A DNA stretch of 64,000 nt, from assembly GCA_029204225.1 (NCBI GenBank), contig CM055092.1:38451800-38515799 (forward strand). The letters are read 5' to 3'. Below the pieces are notes generated by a model. That model did not search any database. It saw only the letters and a list, made by a program, of their open reading frames with translations, and was not told the DNA's origin. Positions 33,662-44,289 of this stretch are shown here, piece by piece. Position 1 is the first letter of the stretch. Each line of letters starts with the position of its first letter. The position numbers and the translations under genes are program-made. This DNA is from Diphasiastrum complanatum (taxonomy: Eukaryota > Streptophyta > Lycopodiopsida > Lycopodiales > Lycopodiaceae).

Positions 33662-35662
33662 AGGAGGCAGCTGAAAACTAACGTTGAAGTTCGGTGAAGG
33701 ATTTGATAGCACTATGGAATGGCATGGTGAGTTGAGCTTGCAGGAGGTCAGAAAATACTTCAAGTCCCTGGAGGGATTGCTCCTTTTGTATGTTTTTCCT
33801 CTCGCAAAAATTCATCTTGAAATTCGTTGTATTGTCTTTGTTCCACTTTTGGGTCTGGGTAATCTTTTGGTGTTGTGGAGGCCGTCAAATGGCTTCCATG
33901 TGGGTCAGCTGATTGTCCATGGTTTTGCTGATGTTCTTGTTGTTGGCATTGTGCTCTAGTAAGAACTCTAACAGGTTCGGATGTGATATGACGTGCTGGA
34001 AGGATCCTATTAGGTTGTTTAGGACAGTCTTTGAAGCTGTGTTTGCGAACACTGTCGGGACATCCTGCATGGTATTGGTTTTTAACTTTACAGTTAGCCA
34101 TGAAATGTCCTGTTTTGCCACAGATAAAGCAGTGGTTGCTCATGGGTCCTGTGGCGATAGCGTAACCATCTTGGATGGCTAGCTGATGGTGTGGAATACT
34201 CAGCTTGTTTGCATGAGCATGAGTTGTCGGTTTGAAACTGGTGACTGCTAGATGATGGAATTGATGTATCAGGATGATATGATTGATCGTAGGAGTTTTC
34301 TACCAGGTGTGTGTGTGCAGACTCTCGAGGATGTCTATTTTTTTGTGCTACTAGATCCTGTTGTCCTCGTGGTGGTGGTCCTAAGAGTGCCAGCTATTGT
34401 TGAGGTTGATGTCTAGGTTGTCTGGGCAACTCTTGTATATGGATCTAGTTGCTTCGTGGTGGATAGGACATGTGTTATTGCTGTGAAACAAATGGTTGTC
34501 GAGGAGGTTGATAATGTACTCCTGACTGGTTGTGAGGCTAATTCCTTGGGTTATAATAGCAATAAAGGGAGGTATGCCCCATAAAGTCACAAATTTCACA
34601 TTTGATCAAGGAGGTATCTGGGACCGGTTGGTATGAAGGGCACTCATTGCCAGTGTGTGTACCTCGGCAGTGAGGGCACCACGTGTTTTCTCGTCTATGA
34701 TGGATTTGGCTAGTGGGTAACTGACCTGGCATCGAACTTTGGATAGACTTAAGAGTGTTTTGAAACTCTTTGGTGAGTTTCTCCATCTGTTGTTGGTGTT
34801 GCTGATTAAGCAACTCCATCTGTGTTTTCCATAACTGTTCTCGTGTGTCATTGTTTGGTCGAGCTTCTTGGACAACACGATGTGCTCTCCATTCTCGTGG
34901 TTCCTCAACATCTGAGCCCTCGTCTTCTTATCGAATGGCATCAGACATGGCTTGTTTCAATGATGTATATTCATCATTGGAACGAAGTTCACGTCTGATC
35001 TATCGAGGAAGTCCAACGAGGAACCAAATGATGAGCATGGACTTGGTAGGTTGCTCTTGTACTTGACTTTTTAATCGTCTAAATCATTCGATATAGTCAT
35101 GTACTTTTTCGTCTTTTGTCATTTTGATACTACTTAGTTTGACAAAAGGACTTTCTATCAAGCGAAAAGGCTTAAACCATTTAATAAATGCCTCTTTTAA
35201 AAGTAACCAATCACGTTTATCTTCACGATCAAGGTTAAAAAACCACTCTCGTGCACGATCGATCATGGTCATCGAGAAGAGCTGTACCATGGCCTCTGGT
35301 GCTGTCTCGCCGTAGATGTCACATGTGTTCTCAAAGACTTGGAGAAATCGCTGAGGACCAGTGTTACCATCGTACTTAAGTAAGTCTAGCTTTGGGGTCC
35401 TTTTTTCAGTACGTGGAACATTATTTGCGAAAGCTCCGTTTAAGTGAGCTTGTGCATGGGATGATTCGGCAGCATGGAATTCTGGTCGTTCGTATGGAGC
35501 TTCATAACGCGTAGGTTCCCATCTCTCAAATGGGTTTGTGGATGGCTCTTGGACTTGGGATTTCATCCTAGAATACTTGTTAAATCGAGCCTGTTCGGTA
35601 GATGGGGAGACCATCTCTGGTGGATAGTCCTCTGTAGTATTCGGATCGTTAGGGCGATCCAT
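33662..35662 (-). pseudogene. gag of a second, related gypsy element
   Basis: The 192-codon frame at 35662-35084 is gag (PKLDLLKYDGNTGPQRFLQVF, REWFFNLDREDKRDWLLLKE). It continues through broken frames to 34819-34538 with knuckles CPHCRGTHTGNEC and CEICDFMGHTSLYC, and to 34143-33760 with CFICGKTGHFMANC and DCPKQPNRI. Layout and sequence match the gag at 30.2-31.7 kb, but with clear divergence. The element is cut at 33662 by the composite element's 5' LTR; its protease and pol are not found on the other side. Confidence 0.85.
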
Positions 35663-36280
35663 GACAGCTTGTAGAGTGTCGTAGGATGGTGGATACGGTT
35701 GTCAGAATGCGGGTGTTGTGGTCTGTTACGGGTTGATTTCGGTTTGGGATGGTCGATGGAGGTCGTAGGCTGTAAATCGTAATATTGCGGTCGACTGCGG
35801 TTTGTGACGGTCAAGGACGAATGTGCATCAGTCGGAACTTGAGTGAGGCTACGGCTCCGGTTGAAATTTGACAGGGGTCCGGCTCCGGTTGAGATTGGAA
35901 GTAGGCCGTCGGTTGAGAGGGGACTGTGTCCTCCAGTTGACATTCAAGAGCAGTGTTCCGGTTGAGATTTGAGAAGAATGCTCCGGTCGATATCTGAACA
36001 GAGTGTTTCGGTCGAGATCTGAGAAGAGTTTTTTGGTTGAGATGTGAACAAAATGCTTCGGTCGAGAGCTGACAGAAGTGTTGCGGTCGAGATCTGAGCA
36101 GAGTGCTTCAGTCAAGATTGGACTGAACACTCCGTTTGAGATGTGATGGCAGTGCTCCGGTCGAGTTTTTTTTTTTTTTTTTTACTGAGCACTCCGGTTG
36201 AGATTCGAGCGAAATGCTCCGGTTGAGAATTGATGGTAGTGCTCCGGTCAAGTTTTTACTGAGCACTCCGCTTCAAAGCA
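35663..36280 (-). repeat. second minisatellite array upstream of gypsy gag
   Basis: At 35850-36268 about a dozen imperfect units of roughly 31 bases carry the same core as the array at 27.0-27.7 kb (GCTCCGGTCGAGATCTGA), in the same orientation. A run of T lies at 36165-36183. The 5' leader or LTR of the second gypsy element should be here; no primer site could be recognised. The right side is cut by a copia fragment. Confidence 0.75.
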
Positions 36281-37283
36281 GTGCAGCAGTCTTTTATCAT
36301 TATCACTTTGTACGTGGATGATACTTTGCTTTTTAGCAACAGTACCGATCTGATAAAAGAGAATAAGACAATGCTATTTTTTGAATTCGAGATGACCGAC
36401 CTGGTAAAGCTCATTTCTGCCTTGGTATACAAATCCACAGAGACAAAAAACAAAAGTTGGTCTACATTACACAACAAAAGTACATTTACAATATTTCAGT
36501 CAGATATAATCTGATCAATTGCAAGTTAGCTCTCTCACCAATGGAACTAGGACTCAAATTGTCAAAGGACCAGTGTCTCCAAACAATTCATGAAAAGCAG
36601 CAGATGCGTGAGTATCCTTACCATTCTATTATAGGATCTCTTATGTACGTCATGATTTGTATCAGGCCAGACATAGGTTTTGTAGTCAGCACTCTCAGTC
36701 AGTTTATGACTAATCCTGGTATAACACATTGGAAGGCTCTTATTAGAGTCATGAGATATCTTCGATCTACTAGTAGTCGGCAACGGCAAACTCAATTTAC
36801 TCAGTGGTTACACAAATGCGAGTTGGGCAGGAGATATACACACTCGTAAATCTACTTCCGGATTTACATTCTTCCTCAACAACGGTCTAATTTCTTGGAA
36901 CGGTCTCAAGCAATCTTCGATAGCTCTATCTTCCATTGAATCAGAGTATATCGCAGTCTCTCAAGCTACAAAGAAAGCAATTTGGTGAGGAACTTACTCT
37001 CAGATATCGGTCTGAATCAATATGCTCTGATGACATTATTTTGTGATAATCAAAGTGCCATCATCAGCCAACCCTAGATTTCATTCCAAGAGTAAGCACA
37101 TTGAACTGAAGTATCATTTCGTCAGAAGCAGAGTTCTCAACGAGGCCAGATTGTAGTATTGTAGAACGCAAGATATGACAGTATATGTTTTTACTAAAGC
37201 ATTAAGTTTGGAGTCACACAAAAGTTTTTGTGTAGAACTAAGTTTGAAGGTCAAGGCATTCAAGGATTAAGATTAAGGAAGAG
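36281..37283 (+). pseudogene. copia family C1 RT and RNase H fragment
   Basis: It starts abruptly at the RT catalytic box (LYVDDTLLFSN) and continues in shifted frames: 36457-36849 (SPMELGLKLSKDQ, SIIGSLMYVMICIRPDIGF, HWKALIRVMRYLRST), then RNase H motifs to about 37200 (STSGFTF, ALSSIESEYIAVSQA, SKSKHIELKYHFVR). It ends at the purine tract GATTAAGGAAGAG (about 37271-37283). Everything upstream of YVDD is missing. Sequence is closest to the element at 3.0-5.9 kb. Confidence 0.9.
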
Positions 37284-38095
37284 TGTTGGATTATTCTTTT
37301 TCTTACCAATCGTCTAATTGGTTTTAATTTTCATCCATTGTTAATCCAGTTCTGCGAATTTTTTCATGTGTTTACATAGTCTGCAGAATTACACGGAGTT
37401 TACGACAATGTCTCTTTTTCGCCTGTCAAGAATCCCGTTGAAAAATGCAGTGTTGCCTTTTTCGTATTTTTTGCCTGACAGAAATCTCGTGTAAAATCAC
37501 AATGTCGCATTTTTCGCTTTTTCCAAAGACCCTGAAATGTTAAGGAAATGACTCTGGAAAAGTGTGGGACAATCCTAAATGAGATTTAAGGGCACCTTCT
37601 CCTTTTTTGTCTTTTTCGCGAAAAACCTGACAGTGTCACCTATGGCTGTTTCAGTTCATTTCTGTAGAGCTACAGTTTTGGTTTATTTATGCAGACAGAA
37701 CGTTTACGGCCAATTTCACTGCTTATCAACAATCAATGACAAGGACCGGATGGATGCCAGCAGATCATCAGCCAACTGGCGATCACAATTGATGACCTAA
37801 TTTCTTAGTATAAATTGTTGTTCATATTCATATAGTTAATTCATTGAAAATCAGAGTTATCAGAAACATTTGAATAGTTTGCTCTCTCTCTCAAGCCTGC
37901 GAGCTTGAACACTCCTGAGCATTCTAGCTCACTTCTTAGAGTTGTTTTAGAGATTGCTATTGCACTACTGTTAATCAGCATTGCGCGTTAATTCAGACTT
38001 TTCATTTTAGCCGCTCAGAGATAGCATAGAGTACGCAGTTTCGATCCGCAACTTATTGTACTCATTTACTTCTGTTTTGAATCAATACTATCATT
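37284..38095 (+). repeat. copia family C1 3' LTR
   Basis: It starts TGTTGGATTATTC directly after the purine tract. It contains TTTTTCGC-rich segments and TTTAAGGGCACCTTC, which resemble the middle of the LTR at 2274-3040 read on the minus strand, and TTATTGTACTCATT near the end. The right end is estimated. Confidence 0.6.
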
Positions 38096-38653
38096 TATTG
38101 CGTTCAGCTTCATCTCAGAATATATGCGTTTCTGGAATTCTTTGCGACTAATTATTTGTCTTGCGATTCGCGACTAATTCGCGAATGATTCGCGACTAAT
38201 TATTTGTCTGATAATTTTTTATGCTTAATTGTTTGGCTACGTAATCACTGTAGTACTGGCGATTTCAAAGTTAGTTACTATAATGCAAATGTGATTTCTA
38301 TCGCTATTGTCTTGTTTGAAATTGATAGGCATAGTCATGCATTGAAAAGATGAAGATAGTGCCATGCACGAAAAGTTTTCTTTCTAGACACACAAATTAT
38401 TTTCATTCGTTTCATTTCGAGCTAGACCTATCTTCTGCACACCACTTTCTGACAGTTCAAAGTTGGTTGTCCTTCACACGTGTCGGAGCACTAAATTCTA
38501 TACAGTATTAAGCCATGTCCAATCTTAATGATTATGACCCCTCTTGACCTAAAATTACAAAGATAGCAAAGGAGATGCAACTACCCTTTCAAAATCTTGA
38601 TTTCAAGAAAAGTTTTTACACATAACTTGATAGATGCATGAATATCTTAGGTA
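38096..38653. other. non-coding stretch with TTCGCGA repeats, then copia leader
   Basis: At 38150-38215 the motif TTCGCGACTAATT is repeated four times. From about 38480 on, the sequence lies just inside a primer site read on the minus strand, so it is the 5' leader of a copia element whose coding part is missing. Confidence 0.4.
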
Positions 38654-38666
38654 GGCTCTGATACCA
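38654..38666 (-). other. copia primer-binding site, initiator tRNA-Met
   Basis: The plus strand reads GGCTCTGATACCA, directly left of an LTR start. On the minus strand it lies after the LTR end GAAATTCAACA. Confidence 0.8.
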
Positions 38667-39495
38667 TGTTGAATTTCACACATGTGGGAGTGCCCAAAAG
38701 TGTGATTGTGATCTCCTAAGACTTGGTAATTGCACAAAGATCAAACACAGATTGAAATCCAAGATCCATCTCACAAATCTAAGACAAGCGCACATGAAAA
38801 CATGCATATATCACTCATACAAGTACGTGTGGAGACTTGTCAAGGAAAAAACTAAGTGTGGAAAAATCCTTGCTCTCAAATAGAGAGAGAAACCAACTCG
38901 AGTAGAGAGAGAAAGCCAAGAATGCTCCAAAATTGAAATTCTCTTAACTCCAAAAAACTTAATTACAAATGATGTAAGACTCATATATTTAGCAACTCGA
39001 GGTAGAGGGGAGTGAAACATGATTGGACCCCTTCTTTACCTCCTCTAAATCCTATTGGTTGAGTGACATATGTGCTGTCTAGCTTTTATTGGACCAATTT
39101 GATGGATTTCTAGCTTTTGATTGGTCACTAACTCTCATGCCAACATATAGTGACGAGTCACACACCCAACCTCAACTTGACAAAATGTAAGTAGCCTAAC
39201 CTAACTCGAGCTACATCACTCTCTACTTTTGGCCAAATCAAGCCTTTACATGTGTACTTGCATAAATTGCCTCTAATGCCAAAAATGGCCTAATAAAAAT
39301 TTAATATCTGGCTAGATTTCTACTAAAATCACAAGTACCCCTAACTCAACATAGAACTAACATAATTAGACTAAATTCCACACATGGGAACATGCTCCAG
39401 ATGTGTGAGATTTTCTCCCATACAAAAATTCGTGAAATATTCAAGTTAGATTTTGCCAATTTATTTTTAAAACTATCTTTGGTTACTATGCAACA
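38667..39495 (-). repeat. copia LTR flanked by primer site and a polypurine-like tract
   Basis: It is 829 bases with minus-strand ends TGTTGCATAG and TTCAACA. The primer site lies on its left and a purine tract (minus strand GAAGGGGGGGATAAA, 39496-39510) on its right. A 5' LTR should have only the first and a 3' LTR only the second. Length and CACACATG motifs resemble family C2, but the sequence is not collinear with it over long stretches. Confidence 0.6.
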
Positions 39496-39688
39496 TTTAT
39501 CCCCCCCTTCATCAGTTATGTCTCATCACACATCTCTCAATCAGGGATCTAGCCATAGTCCGAGGTCGTCCCATTTTCCTCCATGAGTGATGATGAGGTC
39601 CTCAGTTACATGGATGGGATGTTTCCCTCACATTTGTCATGCTATTTTCAATATTCATTACTATCATGATTAAGATTATTTCCTTCAC

Positions 39689-39749
<61 letters not shown>

Positions 39750-40957
39750 CATCATAATTATTTTGAGCATTTTATTTTTCTCTATCATCATGATTATCCA
39801 TCTTCTTATCATTCATTATAATTTGCATCATCATTCCTCCTCATCTAGCATGATCATCACTACTATGATTTGATTTTTCTTCTTATACACGCAGGATGCC
39901 ATGCCCTCACAACACATTTTATTGGAGGATTTTATTTATTTACACTTTGTTGGGAATACCCCCAAAAGAGATACAGTTGAAGCAGGTCGTTTGAGACTGA
40001 GAGGACGAAGCAGGGAGATGTCCGAACCCATGAGAACAACTGTACAAAGGGAGCCCTGTGATGGACCACCTCACCAACTGAACCGAGATCTTTTCTATAT
40101 TTTTTTTATTATTCTTCACACGAAATGTCATTAACCTCGATGGAGCCGTCGGCCGTTGTAAACCTTTTGCAATAGATTCCGGAAAAATGTTATGAAAGCT
40201 CTACCGGTGCTCCTTTGATCCCAAGTGAGAGAACTTCTTCAGGTAATTGCAGTCGGAACGGTACATCCTATAATTCTAAATATGGTGGAAAGTACTTCTC
40301 AAGGTAGCCTCTACCAGCGACAAGCTTGCCCACAGCCAAAAGTGCCCTAAAACCTGCTGAAAATGATTGTTTGAGAAGCCCGAAGAACCTGCTGAAAATG
40401 ATTGTTTGAGAAGCCCGAAGATCACAGTAAAGGCAGCTGCAAATCTGTGAAGAAATCTAAACCTAACTAGCTCACTCTATATGATATTCAGCGATGGTGT
40501 AGATGCTTCATGATGTGCTCAAATCTCTCTCAACTCAAATGAACAATGTAATTTGCTAGCAATTCTGCAAATCTTCATCTGCGCTCTGCTCTGCTCTGCT
40601 CTCTCCAAGAGTTGCAACATTCAAAGTGCTTCCAAAGATCTCCAAAGCACCAACGTAGATTATGAACGAAGCCTTTGAAAACCTTGTAGCCTGCCTGCGC
40701 TACTCCACCTCTCTATAGAGCTTTTGGAATCTCTCTTGTGGCAAACTGGATAATTATGTGGTGGCAAAGTGGATAATTACGTTGGGCTCCCTGAAACCTT
40801 CCAAAATCTAAACTTCCAAAATCTTTCCACTGCCCGCTGCAACCAGGCTTTGCTGTGACCTATTTGCAGATTGTCTCCAGATCAGACAATTGTCTGCAAT
40901 AAGGTTTATGGTGGGAGTTTTAGGGCGACCATGGAAAAAGTGCAGAGAATGTGAGTT

Positions 40958-40958
<1 letters not shown>
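39496..40958. other. intergenic region upstream of the SICKLE homolog
   Basis: No gene is visible. It holds a run of about 28 CT units at 39691-39746, a perfect 35-base tandem duplication at 40351-40385 and 40386-40420, and CTCTG repeats near 40582-40603. The last several hundred bases should hold the promoter of the gene at 41040; I see no clear TATA box at a fixed position. Confidence 0.5.

Positions 40959-41029
<71 letters not shown>
40959..41029 (+). repeat. (GA)n tract in the 5' leader of the SICKLE homolog
   Basis: About 35 GA units with one interruption end 11 bases before the start codon. In plants such tracts near promoters can bind GAGA-binding BBR/BPC factors; whether this one does is inference. 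The tract is in frame with the gene and open, so an upstream ATG at 40890 would add 50 residues including an Arg-Glu repeat. Confidence 0.85.
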
Positions 41030-41032
<3 letters not shown>

Positions 41033-41039
41033 GGTCGCG

Positions 41040-42026
41040 ATGGAGGAGTCGGAAAAGCGCAGAGAGCGTCTGCGAGCCATGCAGCGCGAAGCGCACCAGC
41101 ACCAGCACCAGCATGCAGATCCATCATGTACTTCACCATCGCTGTTGGCACCACCCAGGCTGGATGAGGCAACCGGTATGGCAGACAGAACCCCGTCCTT
41201 TGATTTTTACACAGACCCTTTGGCAGCTTTCTCAGGAGCAAGACGCAAGCCCTTTACCCCTCCTCCTTTATCCAGGCCTAGCCATGCTCAGAGCCCGGAA
41301 ATGGCCCTAATGAGGCCGCCCTGGTCTGGATATCATCCACAGCAGCAGTATCAGGGTCCTCACATTTCTCCAGTGAGCTCAAACAGCTCAGGGTTTCATC
41401 CCCAGCAGCCGTATCAGCAGCATCAGCTTTCTCCAGCAAGCTCAAATAGCTCAGGAGCCTCTGCATTGCGGCCGCCATGGCCTGGATTCCCGTCTCAGCA
41501 CCAGTTGTCTCCATCGGGGTTTCCATCACCTGCTGCTTTTGCGGGGCTGCCGATGTGGCAACCTAATTTCCATTCGCCAGCACCTCCTGTAGGAGCATCA
41601 AATCGATCCTCTGTTTCCGGATTACAGAACAGTCCTTCTTTTCAAACCCCGAGCAGCTTTTCTGCAAGGCCATTCGTTGGCCGCGGCACGTTGGGTTCTC
41701 CGTCTCAAAGAAATGCAGGTCTAGGGTTTGGAGAAAGCAGCCATGGCTATGGTGGCGGAAGCTCCGGTGGGCGAGGAAGCCCACGGATTGATTACAATAG
41801 GAGCCCTAGTGGAAGGGGAAGCCCGTGGCTGGATTCTGGCAGAAGCAGTGAGCGGAACCTGCCTCGGTCTGGTGGTGGCAGGGGTCAGAGATTCGCAAAA
41901 TCAACGCCAATATCTGCTCGAGATCATCCAGAACTGTTTTACAAGAAATCAATGGTGGAAGATCCTTGGAAAAATCTTGCCCCAAAACCATACCCTGCTC
42001 ATGATGATAATCAGTCTTGGCTTTAA
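41040..42026 (+). CDS. SIC: SICKLE homolog, proline-rich nuclear protein
   Basis: This single-exon frame of 328 codons starts MEESEKRRERLRAM and carries the family's signature segments: FDFYTDPLAAF at 54-64 and SMVEDPWKNL at 304-313 near the C-terminus. Between them it is Pro-, Ser- and Gln-rich with two copies of HPQQ.YQ..(I/L)SP.SSNSSG (109-118 region and 120-138), and a Gly/Arg-rich stretch at 238-282. In Arabidopsis, SICKLE is a nuclear protein linked to microRNA biogenesis, turnover of spliced introns and temperature-dependent splicing. The start at 41040 is chosen because the conserved EESEKRRERLRAM begins there; the 50 residues upstream mostly translate a GA repeat. No frameshift is present. 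The neighbours are only transposon remains. The identification rests on recalled family features, not a search. Confidence 0.8.
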   Translation: MEESEKRRERLRAMQREAHQHQHQHADPSCTSPSLLAPPRLDEATGMADRTPSFDFYTDPLAAFSGARRKPFTPPPLSRPSHAQSPEMALMRPPWSGYHPQQQYQGPHISPVSSNSSGFHPQQPYQQHQLSPASSNSSGASALRPPWPGFPSQHQLSPSGFPSPAAFAGLPMWQPNFHSPAPPVGASNRSSVSGLQNSPSFQTPSSFSARPFVGRGTLGSPSQRNAGLGFGESSHGYGGGSSGGRGSPRIDYNRSPSGRGSPWLDSGRSSERNLPRSGGGRGQRFAKSTPISARDHPELFYKKSMVEDPWKNLAPKPYPAHDDNQSWL

Positions 42027-44289
42027 TAGCCAATTCCTGAGAGCTCATGAAATGAGAGGAATCTGCTACATTTTTCCATTGCGTATAAGTAATTTTGTAG
42101 TAAATGAGAAGCAATGTTTGGTCCTAGATGTTAATAGCATACGTGCATGAGCCCTCATCAAAATGTAGAGCCTTCTCACATTAGGAACAGCCATGGTACT
42201 TTTAGACATTTTCCCATGTAGCTAACAGTTCATTGTGTTTTCTTTCTAAGCTCCATTCATGCTCTTCACTTGCTTGACTTGATTGCTTATTTAGCCTCTC
42301 CATCTGATTTCGTTCTATCCACTTTGATTTTGATTCACTGGACAACTAGCTCACTAATTCTCTTGTGGTGGTTGTTGAAGCCATTTTTTTTGGAGTGGCA
42401 AATTTCACGCAGCTTTCTGAGTATGTATGGTGCAGAAGAAGGAGAATGCATCAGTCTAGATGAAGCAGCAACTCGATTAGGTTTGTTAATATAGTCAATG
42501 GTGTGGAGGTGAGCCATTTCAGTGCTGCTATTTAATAAGCGTAGGTGCATGATAGATCTGGGGTGGCATTTGAAATAAATCATTCGGAGTCAGGAGTGGG
42601 TTTTGCATGTTTTAGTCCGAAAAGCGAAGAACCGATACATTTGGCATGGATTTTCAAGACTTCCTCAAGCACTCAAGCTCATGAAGGTAGTAGATCATTT
42701 ATCATCATTGTGCTGTAGAATCAGTAGTCCCGCTTGCTTCATAGATTTTAGATTTTGAGTGCATGATGCATTGTGCATCGCCTAGAGCAGGAGACTGCAA
42801 TACGTTGCTATGGTCATGATGGATTTAAAGGAACGGTAGGTGCCCAATCAGAAGATATGGAGTATAAAGCGAATGCTAAACCAAACCCCGTAGTACATTC
42901 CTTAACATATATATCAATATCCAGTTGTGTTAGTTTTGAAGTTACAAAATATTATAGTAACAGTTTTGTTTCGATTCCATATAAGCTTGAAGTCAAATTC
43001 TTTGTGGCCTGACAGACTCAGATAGTTTCGTCGGAAGACGCTGCTAAAGTGCTGCTCAGAGAATGTGCAGAGCCTGCAAACTTAAAAGTATCTAACCTCA
43101 CCACTCAGCTTTGTATGCTATACAGTTATAAGGCCAGAGGCATACCCAGCTTCTATCGGTGCGCTAGAAATTTTCACATAGTGAAAAACATCGTCGACTT
43201 CCAAATGCGAATGAGCCTAATGTATACACTAGCTAAGAAAGAAGCTAGCTCGATAGGCCGCATTAGTTCCAAATATGGAAAAAAAACATAACAATAACCG
43301 ACGAAAAGGTCAAGCCCCTGGCTAGATTCATATCCAAAGGAGAACTATCAAGCATGGGTCGGAGATACCTGGGGAGCGAGGAGGACCTAAGTTTAAGTTA
43401 CCTCGACATACTTATGTCCTCTTAGGGACTTTATAGTCCTCCTAGTGTAATTTGAGAGACATGCTTTTGAGGTATGAGACTTAATCAGGGTCAATTTGCT
43501 TGTCTCCTCCAAAGTGAGGCGCTTGTATGACATAGCTAATGTACTGTCATCGCTTTTCCTTATTGAACAGGTATGCCTACTGGCCTGATTTACAGATAGT
43601 TCTGGGTCATTGCTTGTCAAGATGATTTAGGTGATTTTGGGTGTGGTCGAAAATTGATCTGGTTGGAATGCAGACTCGTGAAACAGAGAACCACAAGCCA
43701 GCCTTCAAATGCTGTGTATAAAGGAAGGTATCTCAGGTAAGCATTTCTACTATCCAGGTAACTTGCCTTTTCTAAATCTCACTGCTGTGGGAAATTGAGA
43801 TGGAAGCCCATCAACTGTACCATAGAAGAGTGGGTGATCGTTTTTGGTTTTATCTGGCACAGCATTTTCGGTCCCATCCACTTTGTCAGAAAAGCATAGA
43901 CGCGGTTTAAAGCGCATGGAATCCTTTTTTGGTGAACAGCTACCAGGAAAAAGATGCAATTTGAAGCCTTTGCAACCAAGCTGTGTTTATCATGAAGGGA
44001 TATTCATAACCCTGTACCTGTATATCCCAACGCAGAGGTCAAATTAAGCTCCATTCCTCTTTGTGTCCCTAATTCTTCAGGCTTGCCTTCTGGTGTTTCT
44101 CTTGGTTCAAAAGTTGGGGGCTGGAGAGAATGGAGTGACAAAGCCTGTGAAAATGTTTTTGAGCATGGTGAATCCAAGCAGTGCTGCCGCTTCCTCGATT
44201 TTGTTCACTACATTCACGCCGAGGATATCCTTCCTCCACCAAGGCCCGTCTAACAATTCATTATGCCCTGAGGCCGGATATCTTTATGA
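42027..44289. other. 3' region of the SICKLE homolog and unassigned sequence
   Basis: The first few hundred bases are the probable 3' untranslated region; AATAAA-like signals are not clear-cut. From about 42600 on I see only short frames without recognisable motifs on either strand. The stretch 44060-44280 borders the copia fragment and may be part of it. Confidence 0.45.

Noticed and set aside
33684-34182. Plus-strand frames of about 90 codons
   Set aside because: Antisense to the knuckle-bearing gag of the second gypsy element.
40808-41241. Minus-strand frames with long Leu-Ser repeats
   Set aside because: They are translations of the (GA)n tract and the antisense of the SICKLE homolog.
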